Positions 33,868-45,075 of a stretch of DNA of 64,000 nt are shown here, one piece after another. Every line of letters starts with the position of its first letter. Position 1 is the first letter of the stretch. A model generated the notes under the pieces. That model did no database searches, had not been told where the DNA came from, and saw only the letters and a program-made list of their open reading frames with translations. The DNA is taken from NCBI GenBank assembly GCA_001466705.2, contig LATX02000186.1, positions 124,001 to 188,000 of the forward strand, read 5' to 3'. The translations under genes were made by a program, and so were the position numbers. This DNA comes from Moniliophthora roreri. Taxonomy: Eukaryota; Basidiomycota; Agaricomycetes; Agaricales; Marasmiaceae.

Positions 33868-35676
33868 TTATTCTTCCCATGTATGGTCGATTCGTTCCTC
33901 CATGGTACATGCCATCCCAGTTGCGGTCAATCGTCGGATGTGCATGAGCGGTGGCACAAAGGGCGGAACGCGGGCTTCCGCCTCCTTTTGTATTAGATAC
34001 CGAGTCTTGTGGATCACCAAGCTTAGCGATGATAAGCTGGAGACTCGATCACCCATTTGCCAAGTACGATGTCTGGTCCTGGATTCTCCCATATCTAGAA
34101 CCCTCCTGGCGAGTTCGGGTCTTGGGAGGTCCGCATTGCTCATCATCCAAAGGGAAAAGACTTCGAGTCTTGGGAGTACAAGTGCGCGTTCGGAAGAGGA
34201 TGTCGGGAATGTGAGCGCATCGAGAAGGTTGTATAGTACATCCATGAACAATGGTCGGGGATGATATATCTCGATCCGCAAGCGTTTCAGACTTTGGGGG
34301 AAAAGACCGAGGACTTGGATGAGCCCTTGATGATCTGAGACGAGCCCAGCTTCAGTGCTAAAGAGCAGCTCCTGCAGCGGACAGGAAGACCTCCGAAGCA
34401 TGTCATACAGAGTCTGCCATGGCCAATCTGAATATTCCTCCACCCAGTGACTAGAGCTAGCCCTGAGCTTCAGGGTGATAAGGGAAGGTACTGTCAAAAC
34501 CGAGAAAAGGGCAATGAGGGCCAGCGGTTCACCCGCATATTCCGAGGTTATGAATAAACTGCGTAAGGAAAAGAGCTCTACGGGAACTGGGATCATTTCT
34601 CCAGATCTGACCTCAAAACTGTGGATAGCCAAGGTCACCAATTGGGTGCACATGGTGAGTGCATTGAGAAGAGGGCGAAGTCCTTGTTCAGAAGTGATTG
34701 TGAGTGAAGTGAGGTTTGTGACTGGGATCGTGTCGAAGTAACGAAGTATTGTCATGTCCTTCACTCCCTCCGCCGCGTGAAGGATACGATCCGGCAACCA
34801 ATCCGGTTCGGTTGGTTCGCCGTAGTATTTCTTATAGGTAAAATGTTCTAGAATTGGGAAAGAAGGGGGCAGGGGATAGTCGAGGCGGCAAATGCCTCCG
34901 TCATCGCTGAGGCTGAATTGGAGTCGCTTGCATCGGTCCATTTTCGGGACTAGCTTGGTCAAAACTCTATGTGCCAACATTTTGTAAGCGCAACCATTCT
35001 CCGTCAGTTCCATCAATTCGTCGTCCGGGTTTCTGGAAAGCCATCGAGTGTCTAATATCTCGAACGTCAAGTGATAAGACCCCGAATTCCTGAAATAGAT
35101 TTCCAGGATGGGGCAAGGATCCATCTCGAGGCCGAATAAGTCTACGGAAATAGAGGACCATAGGTGAGGCATGGAATGAACAAGTTGTCTCCAATGCGAA
35201 GACACTTGAGATAAAACGTGTGTGGGTGCTTCTACTTGTCCTGGTTGACCATCTGCGTCTTCACCTTCAAGGTAGTAATCCGGGTGCTCATAATGCAAAC
35301 GAAGCGAGTACCCAATGCCCGAGTAACCTGAGTATCCTGTACCAGATTCTACTACCTCTTTAAAGATGATGTCCCACACTTCTTGGGGTATCTTGCGAGA
35401 GGCTGATAGCAATCCGCGCTTTCGAGAGATACTCTCTTGCAATGCGGTTCTCTCCGATTCCAGCTTCTCGACTATCCCACGCAACTTCCCTAGTTCCTCA
35501 TCATACCGTTGCATTTCCGCTTCCTCCGCTTCCATCGCATTCAAAATCTGCGTCCCCTCGACTTCTGAAGGGACGCCACGACCGATTTTCGCATAAGGAT
35601 AATCTCGTAGTTCGCGAGGTTCGAACGCACGTTGGCAACGATTGCACAAAAGCGTTGGTGGGGGTCGAGTCGGCAT
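33868..35676 (-). CDS. F-box/LRR-like protein, CxxC family (LTxxGMxCT subgroup)
   Basis: Single exon of about 602 aa from the ATG at 35676; the frame extends upstream only through a GTG. TLLCNRCQRAFEP gives C11/C14. A charged coiled coil follows (AEEAEMQRYDEELGKLRGIV, then EKLESERTALQESISRKRGL). The F-box is SASRKIPQEVWDIIFKEV, then LSQVSSHWRQLVHSMPHLWS and an LRR-like half with WPWQTLYDMLRRSSCPLQEL. It ends in RRLTATGMACTMEERI, an end motif shared with the copies at 39976-41844 and 45076-46944. It looks intact; SCF adaptor role by family. Confidence 0.86.
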   Translation of the reverse strand: MPTRPPPTLLCNRCQRAFEPRELRDYPYAKIGRGVPSEVEGTQILNAMEAEEAEMQRYDEELGKLRGIVEKLESERTALQESISRKRGLLSASRKIPQEVWDIIFKEVVESGTGYSGYSGIGYSLRLHYEHPDYYLEGEDADGQPGQVEAPTHVLSQVSSHWRQLVHSMPHLWSSISVDLFGLEMDPCPILEIYFRNSGSYHLTFEILDTRWLSRNPDDELMELTENGCAYKMLAHRVLTKLVPKMDRCKRLQFSLSDDGGICRLDYPLPPSFPILEHFTYKKYYGEPTEPDWLPDRILHAAEGVKDMTILRYFDTIPVTNLTSLTITSEQGLRPLLNALTMCTQLVTLAIHSFEVRSGEMIPVPVELFSLRSLFITSEYAGEPLALIALFSVLTVPSLITLKLRASSSHWVEEYSDWPWQTLYDMLRRSSCPLQELLFSTEAGLVSDHQGLIQVLGLFPQSLKRLRIEIYHPRPLFMDVLYNLLDALTFPTSSSERALVLPRLEVFSLWMMSNADLPRPELARRVLDMGESRTRHRTWQMGDRVSSLSSLSLVIHKTRYLIQKEAEARVPPFVPPLMHIRRLTATGMACTMEERIDHTWEE

Positions 35677-36038
35677 GGAATCCTTCCAAAGCTGTATCGA
35701 TGGAATGTACGCAAGTTGACAAGTCGAGAGGACACGATTCTGGTTGCACGCCACACTCTAATTCTGAAAGCGATTGAGTCAGATGTTAACGAATCGAAAA
35801 AAAGAAAAAAAAAAAAAAGTTAAAATTATTCGACCTTGGTCCCTTGACAAGGAGATTGCGCGAAAAACAGCCAGAGGCGATCGATGAAAGAGGAAAAGAG
35901 CGGGGGTTGCTCAAGTAAGCTCATGTGATGGATGGCGTTCGCTTAGTGGTGGTACTGATCGAAGTTTCTACTGTACAGTCAATAGACAAGTCTACTGGAT
36001 GATAATTATGGATTATAAGAGTACACGAAGGGAAAAAT

Positions 36039-37688
36039 CTATGAGTACGCAGCAAACGCTGTAGGACCATATCGCTGCAATGCGTACAATCTATTGAGGA
36101 CTGCCTTGCCAAAGGGCACGGGTTTCAGTTCGAGATATTCGCAGACATTGCGTCGATCTATAACCTTATCCCGAAAATCGACGATGGCCACCTTGGAGCT
36201 AACCAAGCCCGACTTGTCAATGAATCGAATCTTGGACCGTGATTCTAACATATCCAGGGCGATGTCGGTGATTTTCGAATCGATGACTGCGCCCTGCTCG
36301 TGGATGAATAATGCATCGAGCCTGGGAACCAGACCCAACGACTCCAATTGGGGCGGATCCCAGCTGTGCTCAGGAGGTGAGAGTTCCAGCATGGAGAAGA
36401 GCGTAGAAGTGTTTAGTGCTGAGCCTTGCAGCGGATGGAAGCTGATAAACATGCTCTGGAGGTTTGGGGTTTCCTTCAACAGGCCTTCTAATGACTCCCG
36501 CGTCAAATAAAGAGATGCGGGCAACATGATTGTCAACGTCTCCAAAGAACACTCCGAGCGCTTGAGCAGACGCTCGAGCGGAGAAAGGGACCATTCCATT
36601 ACCCCGACATCCGGAGTTCTATCTGAACCAGATCGGCAGTCTACCTCGAGGTCGTTCAACGATGGTGTTGTGAGGAGAGTGAAAATGGGCTCTAATTTGC
36701 TGACACTAGCGGCGTTAAGGCACAATCTTTGGAGATTGGGCAGCACCACCTCAGGGGGTAGCTCATTTTCGATGACGGCCAAATCGCAATCATCGATGAG
36801 TAGTTGCTCGAGCATGGTGCACATTTGCAAGGTCTGGCAAAGATCCCCCAAGTCATCGACGGCATCAATGCTGAGAGAGGTGACCTGGGAGTATGGAATA
36901 ACGTCAAGATCCATCAAAGAGTTTAAATCAGCATCGACGAGATTAGGTGCTTTGGCAATGCTATTCCAGAACCAACGAGTATCGTCAACGACGGCATCCA
37001 TGTCGGCTAGACATGTAAAGTGCTGAAGCGTCGAAAAAGAAACTTCAGGATGGTCAGGCAATGCAAGCAGCCTCCAGTGCACGTCATTGAGAAATAGTTC
37101 CTGCCATCGCGAGGCTTGCTGCAACAGCAACTGAAACGCCATGAATCCGTTTCGCCCAAAATACTCCTCGCAGCTGACCGCGGGCCCAGATAAGTCATCT
37201 AATCCTGGCAAGAAGTCTGCAATGCGAAGCTTCAAAGGGCGATCCTTCGAATTGGTAAAGTAGACCTCCAAAAGAAATCGTATATCGTGACTGGATTGGA
37301 AGATGTCAACGCTAATTGACGACCAGAGTTGCGGGCGACTTCGGGCAACATTCCGCCACTGGGAGCATACTTGAGACAGAACCAGAGCTGGGGATTCGAC
37401 GTGTTTCTCCCTTCCGACTGTGTATGAGAGTGTGTAGTCGTGTGATGAGCATAGCTCGGTAAAGATGTGATCCCATATCTCGTCTGGAACTTCAGATATT
37501 GGACTGGGACGGTTCTCCGTGCTCTCCGTCATGACCCTCACCCTAAGCCTCGCGATACCTTCATCATAGTCCTTCAATTCCCTCTTTTCGCCTTCAACAC
37601 CAGCCTCCGCTTCCGTACTGTATCCATAGTGAGAAGTTGCATGGGTGCCAACGGGGGAAGCGGATCTAATGGCGCTGCGATGCATCAT
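36039..37688 (-). CDS. F-box/LRR-like protein lacking the CxxC start
   Basis: Single exon of 549 aa from the ATG at 37688. The N-terminus (MMHRSAIRSASPVGTHATSH) has no CxxC and only a short, weak coiled-coil stretch (EKRELKDYDEGIARLRVRV). The F-box follows as SEVPDEIWDHIFTELCSS, then VLSQVCSQWRNVARSRPQLW and LRR-like repeats (LCQTLQMCTMLEQLLIDDC, LERLLKRSECSLETLTIML). An upstream exon with the CxxC could be missing from my model. It is divergent from the copy at 38073, with about 385 bp between starts. SCF adaptor by family. Confidence 0.82.
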   Translation of the reverse strand: MMHRSAIRSASPVGTHATSHYGYSTEAEAGVEGEKRELKDYDEGIARLRVRVMTESTENRPSPISEVPDEIWDHIFTELCSSHDYTLSYTVGREKHVESPALVLSQVCSQWRNVARSRPQLWSSISVDIFQSSHDIRFLLEVYFTNSKDRPLKLRIADFLPGLDDLSGPAVSCEEYFGRNGFMAFQLLLQQASRWQELFLNDVHWRLLALPDHPEVSFSTLQHFTCLADMDAVVDDTRWFWNSIAKAPNLVDADLNSLMDLDVIPYSQVTSLSIDAVDDLGDLCQTLQMCTMLEQLLIDDCDLAVIENELPPEVVLPNLQRLCLNAASVSKLEPIFTLLTTPSLNDLEVDCRSGSDRTPDVGVMEWSLSPLERLLKRSECSLETLTIMLPASLYLTRESLEGLLKETPNLQSMFISFHPLQGSALNTSTLFSMLELSPPEHSWDPPQLESLGLVPRLDALFIHEQGAVIDSKITDIALDMLESRSKIRFIDKSGLVSSKVAIVDFRDKVIDRRNVCEYLELKPVPFGKAVLNRLYALQRYGPTAFAAYS

Positions 37689-38072
37689 GCCTATCTGACC
37701 GATTTTTCGTCGTTAAACTCGACCTACGTTCGATATGACTTGATAACTCACCCAAGGGGGTCCAAAGGATATTCGAATCCTGATCAAGGGATTCATGAAC
37801 TTTAAAAAAGCCTCGATCTCCCCCTATACGAACGGCCTTCAGTCTGATCGGTTTCACTCGCACAAGAAATTGACTCACTGTCGTTTCACTTTCACTAAGC
37901 CGGAATTTTCGTGATGGCTGGTAACTTGAAAGTCGCGGGTCAAACTCAGAGTCGTCCAAAATTCCCAGGCTTCTTACTCTCGTTGGAACCCAGACGAAAT
38001 CCAGAGAGGTATGTATATTTGCTGTCCTCAGTTGTTTATAAAAAATCGTACTCAACATCCACTAGTAAAATC

Positions 38073-39833
38073 ATGATCCTTACCAATGTCGCGCATCGTA
38101 TTGTTTTGTGCGACCAATGCAGCCGGGAATTCTTGGCGTATCGAGTCCAGCCCACCCCATCCGACTGTGGCGTGACTCGCTCCACCTACGTACCCTCGGA
38201 AGCCGCAGCAGCAGAAATAAAGGAACATATTCAAGCGGAGGAAGCTCTGCTGGATCATTGCAATCAAGAAATCGAAGTACTTCGTCAGCAGATGGAATCA
38301 CTGAAGAAGGAGAGAGCCGAACTCGAAAAGCTCCTCGCGTAACGTCAAAACGCTCTTTCTGCGATACGGCAGCTCCCTGTAGAGCTTTGGACGAAGATAT
38401 TCACTGCAATTTGTGAAATGGATGACTATGCGTTGTCCATAACACAAAAAGAGATCACAGCACCACCCATGATTCTCTCTCAAGTCTGCTCACGTTGGCG
38501 AGAGATTATGCATGACCTTCCTCAGCTGTGGTCATCCATTTCGGTTGACCTTTTTGACCTCGAAACGAATGTCCAAGATCTTATCCTCGAGTTCGCCAGG
38601 AAGTCCAAACCTTGCCCATTGCAGCTAAGGATTTACAATAATGACATGCGGGGGCTCTTATTCCGTACAGTACCAACCCCAGAAGGTAGAAATGCTTTCC
38701 GGGCTTTGCTGTCGCATGTTCAGCAATGTGCTGCGCTCTATTGTTTTGGGCTGGAATGGGAAGACGATGCGGTAGGATGCTCAGATGTAGCAATATCTTT
38801 TCCGCTCCTTCGCACCCTTGATTGCGGCGCATCACTGGATAAAATCGCAGCCAACGGACATTGGTTTTGGGATGCTCTTTGGAAATTCGCCCCAAAACTC
38901 GAGATTCTCCGCGTCTGGACCATTCCTAGTGCGGACAGCATCCCAGTGTTATTGCCCTGGCCCCAACTCACGGCGTTGGCAATCCGTTTTCAAACCGAGA
39001 TAAGCGGACTATGCAATGTGCTGAGACATTGTGGAGCACTCGAGACATTGACTATCGAAGATTTTGTACCGGAAGATAATGAAGAAGGCGACCATACCCC
39101 TGTGGTATTACCTCTTCTTCGCAGGCTTCGCATAGCTATTAGAACCCTTCCATATCGATGTATAGGGCCTTTACTTGACACACTTTCCCTACCGTCGCTT
39201 AGATCCCTTGAATTGTCATTTCTAGCTGTGTATACGCCCGAATGGCCGTCCTCTCTCTTGGCGATGCTCCATGAAACGTCGCCTACGCTGGAAGAACTAT
39301 CATTCCGGTCGAACAGTTACATCACTTCGATTACCTTTCCGTTGGATGAAATCCTCCAGTTACCAAACCTAACCCATCTCAGTCTCGAGGGAGGCGTTTT
39401 GGACAACTTAATGCCTTTTATCCCTGCCATATTTCCCATGTTGACAATATCGCCGGCTGCGACGTCCGCCGCCGGAATCTTTGTACCCAGATTGACACAC
39501 CTCAAAATATGTCTCCGAGGTGGGCACTGCATCGCAGAAGATGAAGCGCAAACTATTCTCTCGATGTCCGAATCGAGATCTCGAAGTCGTCTTACCAGTC
39601 TGGGATTAGATTCAGAGGTATCTCCATTGAAAGAGATCGATATAGATCTTAGGTGGCACCCATACTATGTCGGCTGGTTACAATGTAAGGCGAAGTCTCT
39701 GGAAGATTGGAACCCATTCATTCGAAATCCTTTGAGGGGAAGAGTCGTCGCTTTAGAAAAGGATGGCGTTGGTTTTCCTTTGCTTTATACCCGGTTTTCG
39801 CCTAGTATCGAGCATCATCGCAATTTAAGGTAA
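38073..39833 (+). pseudogene. F-box/LRR-like gene with one premature stop
   Basis: One open frame of 587 codons, interrupted once by TAA at 38340-38342. Upstream of the stop: MILTNVAHRIVLCDQCSRE (C13/C16) and a coiled coil ending KKERAELEKLLA. Downstream, in the same frame: RQNALSAIRQLPVELWTKIF, LSQVCSRWREIMHDLPQLWS, then LRR-like repeats to a normal C-terminus. The stop falls at the residue before RxxxLSAIR, exactly at the coiled-coil/F-box joint, where the paralogue at 21870 has Ser-Arg. No other lesion is visible, so the break is recent, a sequencing error, or bypassed by an unrecognised intron or readthrough. Confidence 0.8.
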
Positions 39834-39975
39834 ACCAGTAATAGCTATATGTCATTTTCTTGCACGTATTACATATATTGCATTATAAACACATTCATAG
39901 CGTTATGGTGTTCGATGGCAGTTTGACAATGTTAGCTACTGCAGGAGAAAATGCATTGCGCACTAGAGCCACTCC

Positions 39976-41844
39976 CTACTCTGCCGGCACTCTCTCGTCA
40001 ACGGTACACAACATTCCATCTCTCGTCAAAGCTCTCAACCGTTGAAGGAATCCAGCTCCCTCGAATGGTGAAACTGCTACCTTCTCTTCCTTGGAGAGGG
40101 AGCTACTGTTATTGTGTATGATGAGGCTGACGTCCAAGAGAGAGGCCACCTTGTCCGTCAGCCCCAAGGCCGCCAACCTTTGCCTACACCTGGACTCTGC
40201 GAATGACAAGAATTCCTCCGAAACTCCAGTCTTTAGCACAGAAGTGCTTTTCTGGTCAAATTGGAGTGAAAACATGGTAAGACTTGGGATCAGGACACTC
40301 TTTGGAGCTGTCTCGCCATTAGGAAGGGAGAGCTTGGACATTAGATGGGATACAGAAGCTCGAAGTGCCGGTGCTTTGGAATGACGACTACGCACGACAA
40401 GCGTGAAATCGGCAAGACTTGGCAAGACGTGGAGAACTTTAAGCAGTTCCTGCGCACTGGCGGTTATAATTGAATCGCCCAGATCCAACGTCAATGTCTC
40501 CAGCGAACACGAGGATCTCTGGACCATTTCTTCGAATAAATGCCAGGGCCAATTGCGAGAGTCAGCACGACCGTACTTGGCGACCAGCTTTAACGAAATG
40601 AGAGAGGGGAGCGTTAAAGGCGCGAGAAATTCGAGGATGTTCCAGATATCATGGATATCTATTGTGAGGTTTCGTACCGATTTTAACACCACGCCGCCGG
40701 GAATGTTGGGGCCCCATTCCCCGAGTTGCTTGTTAACTGTGAGGGACTCTAGCTGAGGAAACTTAAGGAGACTCCGCACAGTACGGGTGAAGACTATCGG
40801 ATTGTCGATCGTAAGGGATTGTATTTGCTGACATGGTATGGTATCGATGTCTATGAAATGATGAGTCATGGCAAAGTCGACGAGCTGTGGTGCTTTGCGA
40901 ATGGCCCCCCAAAACCAACTGGAACGTCCTGAAGCGACATTGCTCATCGAGCGAACGGAAAGGGAGTGTAGAAGAGGAAATGTGATTGCCATTGGAGGCT
41001 CTCCCAAGCGGAGGAGACTACCGGCCGGACTAAGGTCAAGGAGGAGTTCCTGACATCGGTGCATCTCCTTCATCAAGTCCTCAAAAACGCCGCTTCTAAT
41101 TATTCCATGGTCATAGCCATCCGACTCCCATTCCTCCAGATCTAGATCCTCTTCATCATATGCGGCCCATTCGGTATCAATAAGCTCGATCTTCAGAGGG
41201 TGATTCCTGGATTTTTCGAAGTAGGTCTTCAGGAGAGGACGTATGTCGTACATTAAGCCATACACATCCACGGATATCGAAGACCATAGGCGGGGCATGA
41301 AACGGAGAATGTTTCTCCAGTGGGAAGAAACCTGAGATAGCACGAGCGGAGGAGTGAAGACCTCTCCCGAGTGCGGGTCTGAACCCCCACAGCGATTATA
41401 GTGCACGTAGAGTGAATAATTGATAGGAAACTCGGGTCCTGAGCCTGCGTAACCGGGCCAGGACGCGACAGCGGTAGACAGGATCTCTTCCCATATTTCG
41501 ACAGGTAGCTTTCGCATTGCAGAAAGCAAGTTGCGACGTTCGAGCACTCGTTTCTGAAGTCCACGCCGCTCTGATCCTAGCTTTTTGGCTAGCTGACTTA
41601 GCCTCGCAAGCTCCTCGTCGTATCGGCTCAGTTCTGTCTCTTCTTCCTCCAAGATTTCACGGGTCTTAGTCGCATCTTCATCTGACAGAGCATTTGAACG
41701 AAATGTATCTCTCGTCGGAGATGGATGATAAGGAGAGGGTATAAACGCGTTCCCGCAATGCTCACACAAGGTGGTATGCGATGGACGACCAGTTCTATTG
41801 CTTTTTTTCGCGGTAGTCTTTGTTCGGAGTTTGACGGGCTCCAT
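39976..41844 (-). CDS. F-box/LRR-like protein, CxxC family (LTxxGMxCT subgroup)
   Basis: Single exon of 622 aa, ATG at 41844. A basic start is followed by TTLCEHCGNAFIP (C27/C30). Then comes a strongly charged coiled coil (EEEETELSRYDEELARLSQL, then KLGSERRGLQKRVLERRNLL). The F-box is SAMRKLPVEIWEEILSTA, then VLSQVSSHWRNILRFMPRLW, SVDVYGLMYDIRPLLKTYFE, and LRR-like repeats including WPWHLFEEMVQRSSCSLETL. The end RALTRDGMLCTVDERVPAE matches the subgroup. It is tail-to-tail with the nonsense-bearing copy, ending only about 140 bp from it. Intact. Confidence 0.87.
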   Translation of the reverse strand: MEPVKLRTKTTAKKSNRTGRPSHTTLCEHCGNAFIPSPYHPSPTRDTFRSNALSDEDATKTREILEEEETELSRYDEELARLSQLAKKLGSERRGLQKRVLERRNLLSAMRKLPVEIWEEILSTAVASWPGYAGSGPEFPINYSLYVHYNRCGGSDPHSGEVFTPPLVLSQVSSHWRNILRFMPRLWSSISVDVYGLMYDIRPLLKTYFEKSRNHPLKIELIDTEWAAYDEEDLDLEEWESDGYDHGIIRSGVFEDLMKEMHRCQELLLDLSPAGSLLRLGEPPMAITFPLLHSLSVRSMSNVASGRSSWFWGAIRKAPQLVDFAMTHHFIDIDTIPCQQIQSLTIDNPIVFTRTVRSLLKFPQLESLTVNKQLGEWGPNIPGGVVLKSVRNLTIDIHDIWNILEFLAPLTLPSLISLKLVAKYGRADSRNWPWHLFEEMVQRSSCSLETLTLDLGDSIITASAQELLKVLHVLPSLADFTLVVRSRHSKAPALRASVSHLMSKLSLPNGETAPKSVLIPSLTMFSLQFDQKSTSVLKTGVSEEFLSFAESRCRQRLAALGLTDKVASLLDVSLIIHNNSSSLSKEEKVAVSPFEGAGFLQRLRALTRDGMLCTVDERVPAE

Positions 41845-42490
41845 ATGATGGTAATTAGATGAATCCTGTCGTGTACCTGCTCTGAATCTAGTAATGTCAG
41901 TTATAGCCAGACATTATCAAGCAGACTCTGACCTCGTTAAGATTAAAGTACGAAAGATCAACCACAGGGCAGATTCTCAGAGTCGCTAAGGTCATGCCGA
42001 CCTCAAGCTCCCACGACTGTCCTTTCTTTCATTCACTCGCGCAGCAGGGCTCGTGCTTCTTCTCAAGAACCTCACATGGATCGGAGCTCACGTAGATCTC
42101 TCATAGGGATCTTTAACTAGCACTGGAAAAGCTTATATCGACCGCAAACCACATTGTACGCCTGGGTTTTTCCCCCGCTTGTTTTTTTCTACGAATAAAC
42201 ATTTTATTTTAGCCAGGAAGGATATCAAGATAAAATTCCAGAATTATGCGGAATCTCAGTACATAACACGAGGCGTTTTGGTTTGAACGTTCGAATCGAG
42301 TCAGTCGGACTGGGATCAGCGGAACCGTAGTCAGAGAATCCTGCAAAAAGGCTTCGTTGAACTGCGCGAATTTTTCTCGTAGAACCCGCAGCATTAAAGT
42401 TGTGCGTTTCTCCCTTTTAAATACCGAGTAGACGCCGTTTGACCTTCTTGCATAGCTCCCATCTGATAACTCGACTTCACCTCAACCGCC
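41845..42490. other. Divergent intergenic region
   Basis: About 0.65 kb between divergent starts. No gene is recognised; the short ORFs lack domains. Confidence 0.5.
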
Positions 42491-44520
42491 ATGCCGGGAC
42501 TACCGGGAAAACCAGTAGTTGACCATAAATTCACATTTCCGCCATTTCCCGAGGCTCCAGAAGGCGTAATCATCGTATCATTCAAGAATTTTGAAGAACG
42601 AGGGATTTCAAAGGCACCGGTATCTGAACAAGAAGTGGATGCCTTGGGTATCCCAACGATCGCGTTGGTCAAAGTACACGACACAGATAAATGCAAGACC
42701 GACGCGCCTCCACGTATAAAGGGCAAGCATGTCACAGTACAGGTGGTAGGAGATCAGCAAGCTAGTACCACGAGGAAGAAGGAATGGTGGGAGGAATGGG
42801 AAGAGGTGGAGCATACGAGAAAGGTTTGGATTGATTCGTGAGTCTCGTCTTTTATATGCTTCGTGGTACTGAAAACTCCGATAGAAAACAGGCGCGTTCG
42901 GATCGTTTCAGAATGGCCATCGACGACTTTAACAAAAATCGTAAATGGCCAGCAGCTCAAACAAACATTCGCGCGCAATGGGATCAAGTGGGTACATGCA
43001 ACTTGTTGCTATTTGCATTCACTCATAGCGTATATCCAGTTTCAAATCTACGTTGGGAGCATCAGCTCTACACAAGGCGAGAAGACGAAGAAAAAGGAAG
43101 AGGAGGAAGACGACGACGACGACGATTTTGATGGTGATGAGCATTCCTTGGGAGATGTTGTACAGTCTACGTCTACGCCCACCCAAGAACGGAACGCTTG
43201 GGAATCGTCGTCAACGTACGCTAGCGATGAAAAGGAAGACAAGGTGATCGCGTTCCTGAATGATCCGGCTCGAGGAGTGCAGGTATATCTATCCAGCTAC
43301 ATGAGAAAACAAGGCCTTCATTAGTAAGATACTCTCTGCTAAAAGATTCGATAGACGAGCTTACCACTTGTCATTCCAGTGCCGACCGTAACCTATTCAT
43401 CATTCCAAAGCTACTCCAATTCTTCATCAACTACCTCATCCGCAACCAAGTGCTACCAGGCAAGTCGGAATCAGCCGCATTGACCAAAGCGCTAAACATC
43501 GTCGACATCGCGCTGGTCGAGCTACCACTTACATCTATGCTCGCGCGAAAACTCCCGGATGACTTTAATGGTGCCTTGAAAGAGGTCTTCAAAGTCAAAA
43601 AGGAGGCAGACCTATGGTCCACTTCCCCTTCAGCCGGCGAAGACGATACCAACAAAACCCAGCTGCTTGATGAGCTGGTTCAGGAAGGAAAGCTCGAAAT
43701 TTTTGGTGATCAGCCGGTGGCCAATGGCGCGAGTTCTGCTGACACCAATGGCACTGGCGAGTCAGGCTGGGCGTCGGGCGGTTGGGGCGATTCCGATTCC
43801 AATAGCAACACATGGGGTTCTGGTGATACTACCAACCCGTGGAACACGAACAATGGCTCCTCCACACCTGATCTCTCTCTCGAATGGCACATCCCAGATC
43901 CACCTACTCTCTTTCCGTTCTTGGGACCGACAACACTACCCATGACACACCAGACCGGGATTGTCGAGTGGAGCGTGAAGAAGGTGATGAAGGTTACGCC
44001 GCCTGTTGCCCCTGGTGGTCCCATCCGAAAATCCAAAGCATTGTCGGAAGGTGACATTTATGGTGACGCCGAAGCCATCGAATCAGAACTCGTACGCAAA
44101 CTGGCAAGAGTCGAGCTGGTATCATGGCTTGGTTGGGAAGATGATACCATGGATCCCGAAGGCGTCGTTCCAAGGATAATAGAGCGTTCGACAGGCGCGG
44201 TTGTTATTCAGGACAAGGTCGTGTTCGAAGGAGATGCAAAAGCGAGGGTCGGTGTTGATGCTACTTCGGTTTACAATCCTAGCTCTGGGTTGGCTGCATA
44301 TCAGCCTGTCTCGGACACGATTACGATCCTGGTTGAACCGCATGTGGTCGAGCATCTTCGTATTGGTATGGGGCTTGGCGGAACCTGGGTTCAGCTCCTA
44401 AGGAGAGGCGATTTGGTTGAAGATGGGGCACCTGTGCCGAAGAAGAAAGCGAAGAGTGGCGATAGGTTCTGGTATATGGATGACATGATGGTTACGCTGA
44501 CGAGTTATCATATCGCCTAA
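42491..44520 (+). CDS. Conserved fungal protein of unknown function (624 aa)
   Basis: Four exons (42491-42837, 42885-42987, 43040-43323, 43380-44520) join in phase to about 624 aa. Blocks seen: PEGVIIVSFKNFEERGI, EVDALGIPTIALVKVHDTDK, KEWWEEWEEVEHTRKVWID, an acidic Glu/Asp run, GVQVYLSSYMRKQGLHYADR, LFIIPKLLQFFINYLIRNQV, ELPLTSMLARKLPDDFN, a Gly/Trp/Ser-rich linker, LEWHIPDPPTLFPFLGPTTL, and FWYMDDMMVTLTSYHIA. I recognise this arrangement as a conserved basidiomycete protein but cannot name it. A link to the Arb1 subunit of Argonaute chaperone complexes occurred to me and I cannot support it. It is intact and sits inside the F-box block. Confidence 0.88.
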
Positions 44521-45075
44521 CTGCGCTTACTGCTTTGACGTTCAGACCGCTTATCCTTGATATGTACAATGATGATGTATCGGTTCTGCACCATGGGAAG
44601 CTGCAAATGAGGCCAAACAATTCGATGGGGGTTCCTAATCCGGATTCTGTCTCGTGCCTCCTCTTTCTCGTTCGATCCATTGTCTCTTGCACTCTACCTT
44701 ACATTGTTGTCGGGGTGGGTCAACGCGTAGGTTCTACGCGACAGGCCTGGAATACGCGGTTCATTTCGACACCTGCTAACTTGAGGCTAGCCTTTCATCT
44801 GGATCTGCTTGAATTTGTTTGGTGAGAATACCTATTTCTCTGCTTCATTGTTATTCATATATCATAACAGGTCACTTCAGAGTCTTTCACGATCCACTCA
44901 TTCACCTTCTCGCGACCATCTGGACTCGGCCTTTCGATACCCTTTGAAACTGCATTCAGGAAAGCTCATCAGGGTGAGGCATATGTTACTAGGGTTCATC
45001 GTCATTCATTCTAAACTCTGTATAACAGGTAATACCAGTATCATCAGTTCTGACTTGCTACCGGAAGTATACGCC

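Noticed and set aside
38338..38375. Short intron that would skip the stop in the F-box gene
   Set aside because: The only GT...AG pair (gtaacg to cggcag) is 34 nt, not a multiple of three, and would break the F-box.
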